This document shows, piece after piece, positions 44,322-52,982 of a DNA stretch of 64,000 nucleotides (the stretch's first letter is position 1; each line of letters starts with the position of its first letter). This stretch comes from JAPOQD01 sp964620555 (GTDB lineage: Bacteria > Pseudomonadota > Gammaproteobacteria > Pseudomonadales > Halieaceae), in assembly GCA_964620555.1 (NCBI GenBank), contig CAZUGZ010000002.1, positions 25,783 through 89,782 of the forward strand, read 5' to 3'. The notes under the pieces were generated by a model. It saw only the letters and a program-made list of their open reading frames with translations. It had not been told where the DNA came from and did no database searches. The position numbers and the translations under genes are program-made.

Positions 44322-44753
44322 TCAGGCCCCCTTCGGCAATTGCAGTCGCACACAGCCCTGCATGTGCATTCCCCAGATATTGTTGTCACCACGCACTTCC
44401 AGTTCCACCATGCCGGTGTCTTCGTCCCTGGCTTTCACCTGGCCGCTCACGGTCATTGTCATACCCGGCACATTGGGCGCGCCGAGCTGGACCCGCACCG
44501 ACTTCACCACCGCTTCCGGCCCACTCCAATCGGTGGCGAACCGGGTCATGAAACTCTGGCTGGTCAAAATATTCATGAATACATCCGGCAGACCGGCAGC
44601 CTGTGCCACCGTCCGGTCGTGATGCACCGGTTCGAAGTCGCGGGTGGCCAGGGCGGTACCGACGATCAGGCCGGTGGTGATTTCGATAACCTGGTCTGGC
44701 GGTCGCTCCCCCACCCGCACCTGCTCGATACGCAAAGTTCGATATTCGCTCAC
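44322..44753 (-). CDS. MaoC-like hydratase, ChsH1-like
   Basis: 143-residue single hot-dog domain. TRDFEPVHHDRTVAQAAGLPDVFMNILT carries the Asp and His expected for an R-hydratase active site and is close to the ChsH1 pattern. In the mycobacterial igr pathway ChsH1 pairs with the MaoC half of ChsH2 to hydrate the steroid 17(20)-ene-22-oyl-CoA. It starts with an ATGA overlap inside the ChsH2-like gene, so stoichiometric partners are expected. Another enoyl-CoA substrate is possible. Confidence 0.85.
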   Translation of the reverse strand: MSEYRTLRIEQVRVGERPPDQVIEITTGLIVGTALATRDFEPVHHDRTVAQAAGLPDVFMNILTSQSFMTRFATDWSGPEAVVKSVRVQLGAPNVPGMTMTVSGQVKARDEDTGMVELEVRGDNNIWGMHMQGCVRLQLPKGA

Positions 44754-45754
44754 GTTTCCTCTCCCGCTCCGGAGTCTGCCGCAACCGGATAAAACTGGGG
44801 CAACATGGTTTTTTCGTCCACCTGTTCCACTCGGCCCTGCACCCGCATCCCGATGGCCAGTTCCTGCTCCGACTCGATACCGACGATATTGGCAACCAGG
44901 TTGACGCCCTCTTGCAACCCGATCACGCCACAGATCAATGGCGACGGATAACCGGGAACTCGGGGGTGATGCAGTTCGGTGAAGCTCAACACTTCGCCAT
45001 CCAGGGTGGATTCAATGGAATCCCATGCCGTGGACTGGCATTCACCACACATGGGGCGCGGCGGGTGGCGCAGGGTCTGGCAGTCCCGACAGCGCTGGAT
45101 CAGTACCCGGCCCTGGTCACAGGCCTCCCACCACCACTGGTTGTCGTGCCCCCGCGGCGAGGGGATGCGCACCGGCACCTGCAGTTCCGCGCTGCCACCC
45201 CCATCCCCGGATGACGACGAATCCGACTGCGGCGGGATGAACTTGAACACCCGAAAGCGCTGGGTACCGATGGTCGCACCGTGCTGGTCACTGAAGGTAG
45301 CCAGGGTTTCAAAGAAATAACCAATGCCGCGGGCAGTGGCCTTTTGCTCAGAAATGTTGTCGATCACCATTTCCATGGAGACGCGATCGCCGATGCCGAT
45401 TTCCCGCTGGTATTCCTGCTCGACATTGGTAGCCAGCACGCCGCTGTAACCGTGTTCATCGAACAGGTCTATCAGTTCTGTTTGTGCGTCGGCCTCCCGG
45501 CCCTGGGCCACCACCGGAAAACCGGCCTGATTCCAGGAGTACATCATCGCCGGTGGGGCGATGTTGCGTCCACGGGCGCTGCGCGCAGCCCATTCGGCAT
45601 CGGTGTAGGCCGGGTTGGTGTCGCCCACCGCTTCCGCCCAATGGCGGATCATGGCCTCATTGACCGCATCCCTGGCCGGGCTGGCGGCACACACCTGCCG
45701 GCCGACAAAGGTATAGAGACGCTTTTCAAAATCTTCCTGTCGTTGCTGATTCAT
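44750..45754 (-). CDS. MaoC-DUF35 fusion, ChsH2-like
   Basis: 334 residues. Residues about 10-180 form an FAS1-type dehydratase/MaoC domain (FVGRQ, then AMIRHWAEAVGDTNPAYTD, IAPPAMMYSW and VLATNVEQEYQREIGIGD). A Gly/Ser-rich linker (SDSSSSGDGGGS) follows. The C-terminal DUF35 part has a zinc ribbon C-x2-C-x10-C-x2-C (CRDC, then CGEC) and an OB fold. This is the architecture of mycobacterial ChsH2, whose DUF35 domain activates Ltp2. I prefer the ATG at 45754, with GGAG nine bases upstream, to the one at 45769. Confidence 0.88.
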   Translation of the reverse strand: MNQQRQEDFEKRLYTFVGRQVCAASPARDAVNEAMIRHWAEAVGDTNPAYTDAEWAARSARGRNIAPPAMMYSWNQAGFPVVAQGREADAQTELIDLFDEHGYSGVLATNVEQEYQREIGIGDRVSMEMVIDNISEQKATARGIGYFFETLATFSDQHGATIGTQRFRVFKFIPPQSDSSSSGDGGGSAELQVPVRIPSPRGHDNQWWWEACDQGRVLIQRCRDCQTLRHPPRPMCGECQSTAWDSIESTLDGEVLSFTELHHPRVPGYPSPLICGVIGLQEGVNLVANIVGIESEQELAIGMRVQGRVEQVDEKTMLPQFYPVAADSGAGEET

Positions 45755-45802
45755 GGTCGGTTTCTCCATTCTGGTGGCTGTTCGCCCGCCAGTCAGTCAG
45801 AC

Positions 45803-45982
45803 TCATTGCATCCAGGTGTAGAGCAGTTGCAGGATGATGGAGAGTGCCACCAGTGGCAGTATCCAGCGAGTAATCTTTTGCATCTGTCCCGGTTCCATGG
45901 GCTTGAGAAATTTCTCACCGAGCACCACCAGCAGAGCCACCCCGGCAAAGATAGCCAACAGCAGGATTATCAACGTGTCCAA
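45803..45982 (-). CDS. 59-residue membrane protein with TTG start
   Basis: Starts TTG-GAC-ACG and has GGAAGGAG eight bases upstream, overlapping the end of the reductase gene. Two hydrophobic segments (LIILLLAIFAGVALLVVLG and WILPLVALSIILQLLYTWMQ) are joined by a polar loop EKFLKPMEPGQMQKITR. No family recognised. The intergenic position, strong ribosome site and membrane-type composition argue that it is real, and it should be co-expressed with the reductase and ChsH2-like genes. Confidence 0.65.
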   Translation of the reverse strand: MDTLIILLLAIFAGVALLVVLGEKFLKPMEPGQMQKITRWILPLVALSIILQLLYTWMQ

Positions 45983-45983
45983 T

Positions 45984-48095
45984 CTACAGACTCCTTCCCA
46001 CCCGATTACCGCTGTGCATGGCGCCTTCGATATAACCCAGCCCGCCACAATCGCCCACCACGTGGGTCTCGAAATCCTGCTTGAGTCTGTCCGCCAGGTC
46101 CGGATTGCCGCGCGCACCGCTGGCCACAATGACCGTATCGGCGTCGATCTCCCGCTCACCGGTCGACAGCCGCAGCGCAACCGTGCGCCTGCCGATATGC
46201 AGCACCCGGGCCTGGCTGATCATGACCACGCCAAGTTGATCCAGTTCCTCCAGTATTCGCCAGCGCCGCACCACGGACAGTTCGACAGCAAATTTTTCGC
46301 CCTCTTCGACCACGGTGACCCGGCGGCCCCGCTCGGCCAGAAACTCGGCCAGTTCCACGCCCACCAGACCACCGCCGAGAATCACCACCCGTCGACCCAG
46401 CGGCAACCACAGCTTGCCCAGTTTGCGCAACAGCAAAGGGCGGCCGGTAATGCCCAGCCAACGGGCAAGGGATACCAGCAACCGTGTCAACGCACCCAGC
46501 TTGCCCACCGCCGGGGCCGCCCCCGCCAGTAGCTGCCGCAGTTCGTCACCACTAAACACGTGCCGCTGCCCGGCACCTTCTATCGCCGGTGCATCCCGCC
46601 GGGCCCCAATAGCCACCACCACCGCATCCGGTTGCAGGCGCTGTACCGCGTCCGCATCCAGCGCGCAGTTGAGATGAACTTCTATCGGCAACTCCCGCAC
46701 CTGGCGACGCAGATATTCTACAAGGCGGCCGTTGGCAGGATAGGCCATCGCCGAGAACAGCGCGGTGCCGCCGAGGCGGTCACTGGCTTCGTACAAACTG
46801 ACCTGATGACCACGCAGTGCGGCAACCCGGGCCGCCTCCATGCCGCCCGGACCGGCACCAATTACCAGTATCCGACGCGCGCTCGGAGCGGCTTGCACCA
46901 GGGTTTGGGCCTCGTATCCGGTATCTGCATTGACCGCGCAACGAAGCTGGCGATTGAGGAAGATCTGGCTGACACAGACGTAACAGTAGATGCACGGACG
47001 AATGTCCCCGGCGCGGTCGGTCTGTAGTTTTGCCGGCAGTTCAGGGTCCGCCAGCAGCTTGCGGCCCATGGCCACAAAGTCTGCCTCACCGTCGCCGATC
47101 ACCCGCTCGGCGAGCTCCGGCTCGATGCGTCCCACCGCGATAACCGGAATCGCTACCCGCTGTTTGATGCCCCTGGCAAAACCCAGGTAGCCACCGGGTT
47201 CATGGACCAGGGGCGCCTCGGTAAATCCTGCCCCCGAGGCGGGGTTGGCATAGGCGCTGACGTGGATGGCAGCGGCGCCAGCTCGCTCGGCGATTGCGGC
47301 AGTCTCGACGGCATCGGCGTAGACGATGCCGTCATCCACCCGGTATTCCCTGGCGTCGATGCGGCACCACACGGGAAACCCGTCACCGCAGCGCCGGCGC
47401 ACGGCGTGCAGGACTTCCACCAGCAGTCGCGCTCGGTTTTCCAGGCTGCCGCCGTATTCGTCGTCCCGGCGGTTGACGTGAGGGGAGAGAAACTCGGAGA
47501 TGATGTAGCCGTGACCGGCATGCAGTTCCACGGCTTCAAACCCGGCCCGCCTGGCCCGCTCCGCCGCCTCGGCAAACTGCTCTACCAGTTGGCGAATATC
47601 GTCCCGGCCGGCGACCCGATATTCGGTGCGGGCCCCCTTGGCGGAATAGGACTTGACGAAGGCGTTCATTTCCTCGGGGGTGAGGGCGAACATCATTTCG
47701 TCCTTGTCGTTGGTGGGCAGGGAGGGTACCAGCAGGGGCCGGCCCGCGGCGATATCGCGAACCGCCACCTTGCCGGCGTGCTGCAACTGAATCGCCGCCC
47801 GGCAGCCATGACGCTTGATGCGCTCGGCCAGTGCCCGCAACCCCGGCAGAAATTCATCCCGGGAAATGGCTATCTGGTTGGGATTGCTGGCCCCGCTGGG
47901 CCAGGCGATGGATGCCACTTCCACAATCAGGGCACCGGCACCGCCGCGGGCGCGAGCTTCGTAATAGCTTTGAATGCGCTCACCGCAGTGGCCGTCGGCC
48001 TCCGCCAGGTTGGAACCCATCGGCGACATGAGGATGCGATTGCGCAGTTCCAGGCCACCGATGTGGCCGGCCGACAGCAAATGGGGGAACTTCAT
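45984..48095 (-). CDS. Old-yellow-enzyme/FAD oxidoreductase, 2,4-dienoyl-CoA-reductase type
   Basis: 703 residues in the FadH/BaiCD layout. An N-terminal FMN barrel (LRNRILMSPMGSNLAEADG, ELHAGHGYIISEFLSPHVNRRDDEYGGS) is followed by a 4Fe-4S cysteine set C-x2-C-x2-C-x11-C (CIYCYVCVSQIF, then RC), then an FAD/NAD part with GAGPGGMEAARVAALRG and GGGLVGVELAEFLAERG. These enzymes reduce conjugated dienoyl-CoA or 3-oxo-4-ene steroids. FadH has C-x2-C-x3-C, so the first spacing is one residue shorter here. Its place upstream of the ltp2-chsH set suggests an enone or dienoyl substrate. Confidence 0.88.
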   Translation of the reverse strand: MKFPHLLSAGHIGGLELRNRILMSPMGSNLAEADGHCGERIQSYYEARARGGAGALIVEVASIAWPSGASNPNQIAISRDEFLPGLRALAERIKRHGCRAAIQLQHAGKVAVRDIAAGRPLLVPSLPTNDKDEMMFALTPEEMNAFVKSYSAKGARTEYRVAGRDDIRQLVEQFAEAAERARRAGFEAVELHAGHGYIISEFLSPHVNRRDDEYGGSLENRARLLVEVLHAVRRRCGDGFPVWCRIDAREYRVDDGIVYADAVETAAIAERAGAAAIHVSAYANPASGAGFTEAPLVHEPGGYLGFARGIKQRVAIPVIAVGRIEPELAERVIGDGEADFVAMGRKLLADPELPAKLQTDRAGDIRPCIYCYVCVSQIFLNRQLRCAVNADTGYEAQTLVQAAPSARRILVIGAGPGGMEAARVAALRGHQVSLYEASDRLGGTALFSAMAYPANGRLVEYLRRQVRELPIEVHLNCALDADAVQRLQPDAVVVAIGARRDAPAIEGAGQRHVFSGDELRQLLAGAAPAVGKLGALTRLLVSLARWLGITGRPLLLRKLGKLWLPLGRRVVILGGGLVGVELAEFLAERGRRVTVVEEGEKFAVELSVVRRWRILEELDQLGVVMISQARVLHIGRRTVALRLSTGEREIDADTVIVASGARGNPDLADRLKQDFETHVVGDCGGLGYIEGAMHSGNRVGRSL

Positions 48096-48118
48096 CGGCC
48101 GGGGTTATGTGACCGCCA

Positions 48119-48463
48119 TCACTGCACGGGAGCGGGCTGGGCACCGCGAATCAGCTTGCCGGGCAACGCACCCGTAGCCGTCCCTTCCCGCATCACGACT
48201 TCGCCATTCACCAGGGTGGTGATGCCGTGATTGATGGCCGGGGCAAGCAACGGGTCCCAGGTGGCCTGGCCGTCCATGTGGGAATGGGTGTCCACCCAGC
48301 CCGGTGTCACCAACAAACCGCTGGCGTCGAGTTCCCGTCGGGCCGGGCCCGTCACCTCGTCCACGGCGGCGATGCGGCCGTCGCTGATGGCGATATCGCC
48401 AGGGCGCACCGCTGCTCCAGTACCGTCCACCAGTTGACCATCGCGAATGACGAGATCGTACAT
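48119..48463 (-). pseudogene. D-aminoacylase-type amidohydrolase with large internal deletion
   Basis: 114 residues. The first 85 match the N-terminus of N-acyl-D-amino-acid deacylase-type amidohydrolases (YDLVIRDGQLVDGTGA, VTPGWVDTHSHMDGQATWDP, NHGITTLV). The last 29 (NGEVVMREGTATGALPGKLIRG) match the extreme C-terminus of the same proteins. About 400 or more residues, including most of the catalytic barrel, are missing at a junction near 48208. The metal motif DTHSH remains but cannot work alone. The reading frame and a GGGAGG ribosome site are intact, so a short peptide may still be made. Confidence 0.75.
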
Positions 48464-48474
48464 GCGCACCTCCC

Positions 48475-48993
48475 TCACCCCGCCTGGCGGGATGGATCAT
48501 CGAGTTCCCCGGGCGCGCTGCGCCCGGCAAAAATCATCCCGGCCAAGCCCTCGCTCACGTCGGTGATCAGGGTGGAAGTCAGGTTGTACACCGATTTGCT
48601 GATCTTCCAGTCACCGTCGATACAGCGATATTCATCGTCGTAGGAGCCGCCAAGCTGAGTCGCAATCCGTTGCCGGGTATCGATCATGAAGTAGTACAGC
48701 CCCCATTCGCCACTGGCCTCGGTGGCGGAGTGAATTGTGATTCGCGGGTTCTGGGCGTGGTGCATTTCCACAATATGGTCGACGCAGCCCAATCGTTCGA
48801 ATACCGCCACCATGTCATCCGCACACTCAAAATCGCCGATACGGCCATAGCGCAGCTCCACTTCACCGTCGGCAAAGCAGGCGCGAACCTGTTGCGGTTG
48901 CTTGCCATCACAGGCCGCGAGATAGCGGTACTTGAGCGCCTTGATGGCCTCGATGGCCTCCAGCCGGGCCAGGCGCTGTTCCAGGGTGGTCAT
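48475..48993 (-). CDS. NTF2-fold (SnoaL/BaiE-like) protein
   Basis: 172 residues of the nuclear-transport-factor-2 superfamily: LEAIEAIKALKYRYLAACDGK, then a central HIVEMHHAQNPRITIHSATEASGEW and DEYRCIDGDWKISKSVY. The family includes ketosteroid isomerase, the bile-acid dehydratase BaiE and ring-hydroxylating dioxygenase small subunits. Asp and His residues that could act as acid-base pairs are present but not assignable. Start at 48993 has GGAGGC upstream and overlaps the epimerase stop by 4 bases. Confidence 0.78.
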   Translation of the reverse strand: MTTLEQRLARLEAIEAIKALKYRYLAACDGKQPQQVRACFADGEVELRYGRIGDFECADDMVAVFERLGCVDHIVEMHHAQNPRITIHSATEASGEWGLYYFMIDTRQRIATQLGGSYDDEYRCIDGDWKISKSVYNLTSTLITDVSEGLAGMIFAGRSAPGELDDPSRQAG

Positions 48994-49940
48994 GGGCGTG
49001 CCGCCTCCCTCCATTCAGGCTTCAACAATTCCGGGGCCTGCTGTCGTACCAGACTGAGCAGCCCCTGTCGCCAGTCTACGCGAGTTGCACCAATGGTGTC
49101 GTGCATTCGGGTGGTGTCGATACAGAGACTGCCGAAGGCCTTGGGGTCTTCCCGAAACTGCGGCCGCAAACCGGTGAGTTCGCCCAGGTACGCGCACCAC
49201 TGTTCCACACTGGTTCTCTCACTGCCACCAAAGTTCAGCGTGGTCACCTCGGGCCTGGCTGCGGCCAGCAGCAGGGGGATTTTCTCCAGGTAATCATCCA
49301 CGTGCAGCAGGTTGTAATAGTTGGGAGCCTCGGGGTGGACTTCAATGGGCTGGCCCTGTTGCATCAGCAGCAGGTGCCACAGGGGCCAGCCACCGTTGTC
49401 GCCATAGGGGACACTCAGGCGGGCGATGGTAGTGGGAATGGCGAACTGGTGGGCCACGAAGCGACACACTGTCTCGGCGGCGATCTTGCTGATGCTGTAG
49501 GTGGTGAACAGCGAGCGGTGATTGTCACCCAGGGCGGCATCCTCGCGCAGCGGTTCCTGCCCCGCGTATTGGTAGACGGCTGCGGAAGAAAAGTGCAGGA
49601 ACGCCTTCACGCCGCGGCAGTGCATCATCAGGCGCCCTACCCCCTCGCCATTGGCGGCCAGGTCATAGTCGAAGCTGTCGGTTTTCACTACCGCGAAATT
49701 GAGCACGTAATCGAAATCCGTGGGCAATTCCGCCAACCCCCCGGGGTCGGCCAGGTCCGCCGCCACACAGGTTGCACCCAGCGCAGCCACGCGCTCGCGG
49801 TCCTCGGCCCTGGAGAATCGGGCCAGGGCATGGACCTCGGCCTGCCTGGCCAGTGCCGCCACCACGGGTGTCGCCACCTGCCCGGTGGGGCCGGTAATCA
49901 GGATCTTGCTGCCCGCAATTTCAACTGGTTTCAGCGCCAT
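48990..49940 (-). CDS. NAD-dependent epimerase/dehydratase family protein
   Basis: Extended SDR of 316 residues. Cofactor motif ILITGPTGQVATP, with Pro where the classical second Gly-x-x-Gly continues, then FSSAAVYQY and the catalytic YSISKIAAETV with Tyr and Lys. It resembles 3-beta-hydroxysteroid-dehydrogenase-like and sugar-epimerase proteins; the neighbours favour a catabolic hydroxy-dehydrogenase role. It is the first gene of the minus-strand operon that runs down to 43143, divergent from the TPP-controlled operon. The ATG at 49940 is preferred to a GTG ten codons upstream. Confidence 0.82.
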   Translation of the reverse strand: MALKPVEIAGSKILITGPTGQVATPVVAALARQAEVHALARFSRAEDRERVAALGATCVAADLADPGGLAELPTDFDYVLNFAVVKTDSFDYDLAANGEGVGRLMMHCRGVKAFLHFSSAAVYQYAGQEPLREDAALGDNHRSLFTTYSISKIAAETVCRFVAHQFAIPTTIARLSVPYGDNGGWPLWHLLLMQQGQPIEVHPEAPNYYNLLHVDDYLEKIPLLLAAARPEVTTLNFGGSERTSVEQWCAYLGELTGLRPQFREDPKAFGSLCIDTTRMHDTIGATRVDWRQGLLSLVRQQAPELLKPEWREAARP

Positions 49941-50147
49941 GGCCGTCGCTCTGTGACCCGGTAGGCGCACATTCTAAACCCTTTGTTACAACCGGGCGGG
50001 ACAAATGTTCAAGGGTTTGAACCGGCCTGGAGAACCGGAGTGACGGGGAAACCTCTGATCATTTTCCTGCCGGACGTGCCCGTCTCTTCTCGCCTTCCAC
50101 TCGGCGGCGAGCCCATGCTACAATTTCCGGGCACTTTGAAGTGCGAA

Positions 50148-50239
50148 ATCCTTAGGGGTGGCATTGCCTGAGATGCCGTTGGCGCAAGCCTCGGTGAACC
50201 CTTTGAACCTGATCCGGTTAGCACCGGCGTAGGGATAGG
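50148..50239 (+). promoter_or_regulatory. TPP riboswitch (THI element)
   Basis: Contains the conserved blocks in order: CTTAGGGGTG, GCCTGAGATGCCG, GTGAACCCTTTGAACCTGATC and GGTTAGCACCGGCGTAGGGA. It lies 75 bases before a TonB receptor gene and should turn the operon off when thiamine pyrophosphate is plentiful. The rest of the 374-base gap before it shows no gene. Confidence 0.96.
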
Positions 50240-50314
50240 TGTTTTGGGCCCTCTGCCCACCTTTCCACAACAGCGTCGACAACCGGGTTTCTTTGACAAG
50301 TCAGGAGAAACTCG

Positions 50315-52411
50315 ATGCGTATCAACAATTGTATCCTCGGAGCCGTCCTCTGCCTCAGCGGCAATCTGGCCGCGGCCGAAACCCCGCTGTCGGAAATCGT
50401 GGTGACGGCACAAATGCGGGACACCAGCCTGCTGCGCGATTCCGGCAGCACCAGCGTGCTGACGGAGGCCAGCATTCGCCGACAGGCGGCCCAGCACCTG
50501 CAGGACCTGCTCGCGCTGGCACCCAACGTGAACTACTCCGGCGGCAGTTCGCGGGCCCGTTATTTTCAGATTCGCGGTATCGGCGAGCGCAGCCAGTTCC
50601 AGGAGCCCCTGAACCCATCGGTGGGACTGCTGCTGGACGGAGTCGATTTCAGCGGTATCGGCACCATTGGCACCCTCTACGACGTGCGGCAGGTCGAGGT
50701 CCTGCGCGGTCCCCAGGGCAGTCTGCACGGGGCCAATGCCCTCGCCGGGCTGATCAACATCCGCAGCAACGCGCCCACGCACCAGCCCTACCACCGCCTC
50801 GATGGCGGTCTGGCGGACTACGCGGGCTGGCACCTGGGGCTGGTCAGTTCCGCCCCACTCTCCGCCGACCTGCGCTACCGCCTGGCGCTTCAGCAATATC
50901 GTAGCGACGGCTTTGCCGAAAACGAATTCCTGGGTCGGGACGACACCCAGGAGCGCGATGAATTCACCCTGCGCGCCCGCCTCAACCAGGATATTTCCGA
51001 CCGGCACAACCTGGACCTCAGCCTGACCCGGGTGGATATAGACAACGGTTATGACGCCTTTTCCCTGGACAACGTGCGCGACACGCTGTCCGATCAACCG
51101 GGGCGGGATGCACAGCAATCCTGGGCGGGTGCGCTGACCCTGACGTCCGGCTTTGAGCAACTGGACACCGAATTGATGCTCACCCTGGCCGACACCGACA
51201 CCGACTATCGCTACGACGAGGACTGGACCTACGAAGGCTTTCATCCCTATGGCTACAGTTCCCACGATCGCTATCGGCGCCAGCGCGACAGTTTCAGTGC
51301 CCAGTTGCGCCTGTTGTCCAATGAACGGTCCCTGCTGTTCGATGGCGCCCTCGAATGGGCTGTGGGCATTTACTACCTGGCCAATGATGAAGGTCTGCGC
51401 CGCAGCTACACCTACCTGGAGGACGATTTTCTCAGCGACTACGATACCCGCACCCTGGCCCTGTTCGGACAAGTGGACATCCAACTCGACCAGCGCCTGA
51501 CCCTGGTGGTCGGCCTCCGGGGCGAACGCCGCCAGACCGACTACGGCGACAACAACGGGGTTGGCTTTGACCCGCAGAAGGACCTGTGGGGTGGGAAGCT
51601 GGCACTGGAATACAGTGTGGGGGACCGGGCCATGCTGTACGGCGCCGTCAGTCGCGGTTACCGCGCCAACGGTGTCAATGCGGAAATCCTGGCCACCATC
51701 GAGGCCACCGATGACGCCGCCCTGCAAGGCCGACTGCACTCCCTGCGGGAATTCGATGTCGAGACGCTGATCAATTACGAACTGGGGTGGAAGGGGGACA
51801 TCGAGGGCCGGCTCAGCTACCGCCTGGCCCTGTTCTACATGGATCGGGAGGATCAGCAGGTCAAGGGCTCATTCCTGGTTCCCCAGGCCGATGGCGGCAC
51901 CAGCTTCACCGACTACACGGACAACGCCGCCCAGGGCAACAACTACGGACTGGAACTGGAACTGGACTGGGTGGCCCTGGACCGGCTGTCGCTGTGGTTC
52001 AACCTGGGCCTGCTGAAAACCGAGTACCAGAACTACATCAATGCCGACGGCGTGGACCTGTCGGGCGGCGACCAGCCCCACGCCCCCCAATACCAGTTCG
52101 CTCTCGGTGGCCGCTACCGCTTCGACCGGGGCCTCTTTCTGCAACTCGGTCTGGAAGGCAAGGACAGCTTCTATTTTTCCGACCGCCACCGGGCCCGCGC
52201 CGACGCCTACCAACTGCTGAACGCGGCAATCGGCTTCCGTACCCGTACATGGGAGCTGTCGCTGTGGGGGCGCAACCTCGGCGCTGAAAAATACCAGGTG
52301 CGCGGCTTCGGTTCCTTTGGCAACGATCCTCGCAAGGACTATGCGGTGGAACCCTACTATCAACTCGGCGAACCCCGCCTGATTGGAGTGAGCGCGAGCT
52401 ACCAGTTCTGA
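50315..52411 (+). CDS. TonB-dependent receptor, predicted thiamine(-compound) importer
   Basis: 698-residue outer-membrane receptor. Signal peptide (MRINNCILGAVLCLSGNLAAA), TonB box LSEIVVTAQMRD, plug landmarks DVRQVEVLRGPQGSLHGANALAGLINI, barrel motif SRGYRANGVN, final strand ending SASYQF. The control by a TPP riboswitch and the PnuT gene starting one base after its stop codon make thiamine or a phosphorylated or pyrimidine precursor the likely ligand; no receptor sequence motif proves it. Confidence 0.88.
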   Translation: MRINNCILGAVLCLSGNLAAAETPLSEIVVTAQMRDTSLLRDSGSTSVLTEASIRRQAAQHLQDLLALAPNVNYSGGSSRARYFQIRGIGERSQFQEPLNPSVGLLLDGVDFSGIGTIGTLYDVRQVEVLRGPQGSLHGANALAGLINIRSNAPTHQPYHRLDGGLADYAGWHLGLVSSAPLSADLRYRLALQQYRSDGFAENEFLGRDDTQERDEFTLRARLNQDISDRHNLDLSLTRVDIDNGYDAFSLDNVRDTLSDQPGRDAQQSWAGALTLTSGFEQLDTELMLTLADTDTDYRYDEDWTYEGFHPYGYSSHDRYRRQRDSFSAQLRLLSNERSLLFDGALEWAVGIYYLANDEGLRRSYTYLEDDFLSDYDTRTLALFGQVDIQLDQRLTLVVGLRGERRQTDYGDNNGVGFDPQKDLWGGKLALEYSVGDRAMLYGAVSRGYRANGVNAEILATIEATDDAALQGRLHSLREFDVETLINYELGWKGDIEGRLSYRLALFYMDREDQQVKGSFLVPQADGGTSFTDYTDNAAQGNNYGLELELDWVALDRLSLWFNLGLLKTEYQNYINADGVDLSGGDQPHAPQYQFALGGRYRFDRGLFLQLGLEGKDSFYFSDRHRARADAYQLLNAAIGFRTRTWELSLWGRNLGAEKYQVRGFGSFGNDPRKDYAVEPYYQLGEPRLIGVSASYQF

Positions 52412-52412
52412 C

Positions 52413-52982
52413 ATGGGTATCTGGGAAGCCATCGCCGTAGCCCTGGGCATTGCCTATCTGCTGCTCGCCGCGGGCGAAAAACTGGCCTGCTGGTACGCCG
52501 CCTTGGTCAGCAGCGCCATGTTCCTGGTGCTGTTCTGGCGGGTGGGCCTGCCGATGCAATCCGCCCTTCAGGTCTACTATGTACTGATGGCGGTGTACGG
52601 CTATCAGCAGTGGCGGCGCGGACCGGACGACGGACAGGCCCGGGCACAGATCAGGTGCTGGCGGGCAGGGCAACACGGGACAGCCATCGCCGCGGTGCTG
52701 TTGCTTTCGTTGTTCAGCGGTTGGTGGTTGACCGCCAACACCGGGGCCAGTCTGCCCTTTGTCGATTCCTTCACCACCTGGGGTGCGGTCCTCACCACCT
52801 GGATGGTGGCCCGCAAGATATTGGAGAACTGGCTCTATTGGCTGGTCATCGACGCAGTCTCCATCTACCTGTACCTGGACCGCGACCTGTATCTGACTGC
52901 GGCCCTGTTCGTTGGCTACATGGTCATCGCGATGTTCGGATTTCGGCAATGGCTACACAGTTATCGGCAACAACCCAACTGA
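52413..52982 (+). CDS. pnuT: PnuT-type thiamine transporter (PnuC family)
   Basis: 189 residues with about seven hydrophobic segments. The PnuC-family landmarks are present: WEAIAVALGIAYLLLAAGEKLACWYAAL, YYVLMAVYGYQQWRRG, and late NWLYWLVIDAVSIYLYLDRDLYLTAALF with the W-x3-D pattern. PnuC transports nicotinamide riboside; homologues behind TPP riboswitches are PnuT and move thiamine by facilitated diffusion with intracellular phosphorylation trapping the product. The next gene encodes a fitting kinase. Confidence 0.92.
   Translation: MGIWEAIAVALGIAYLLLAAGEKLACWYAALVSSAMFLVLFWRVGLPMQSALQVYYVLMAVYGYQQWRRGPDDGQARAQIRCWRAGQHGTAIAAVLLLSLFSGWWLTANTGASLPFVDSFTTWGAVLTTWMVARKILENWLYWLVIDAVSIYLYLDRDLYLTAALFVGYMVIAMFGFRQWLHSYRQQPN

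Noticed and set aside
52610..52948. N-terminal extension of the kinase frame
   Set aside because: It overlaps most of pnuT in another frame and has low-complexity Arg/Gly composition typical of a shadow frame.
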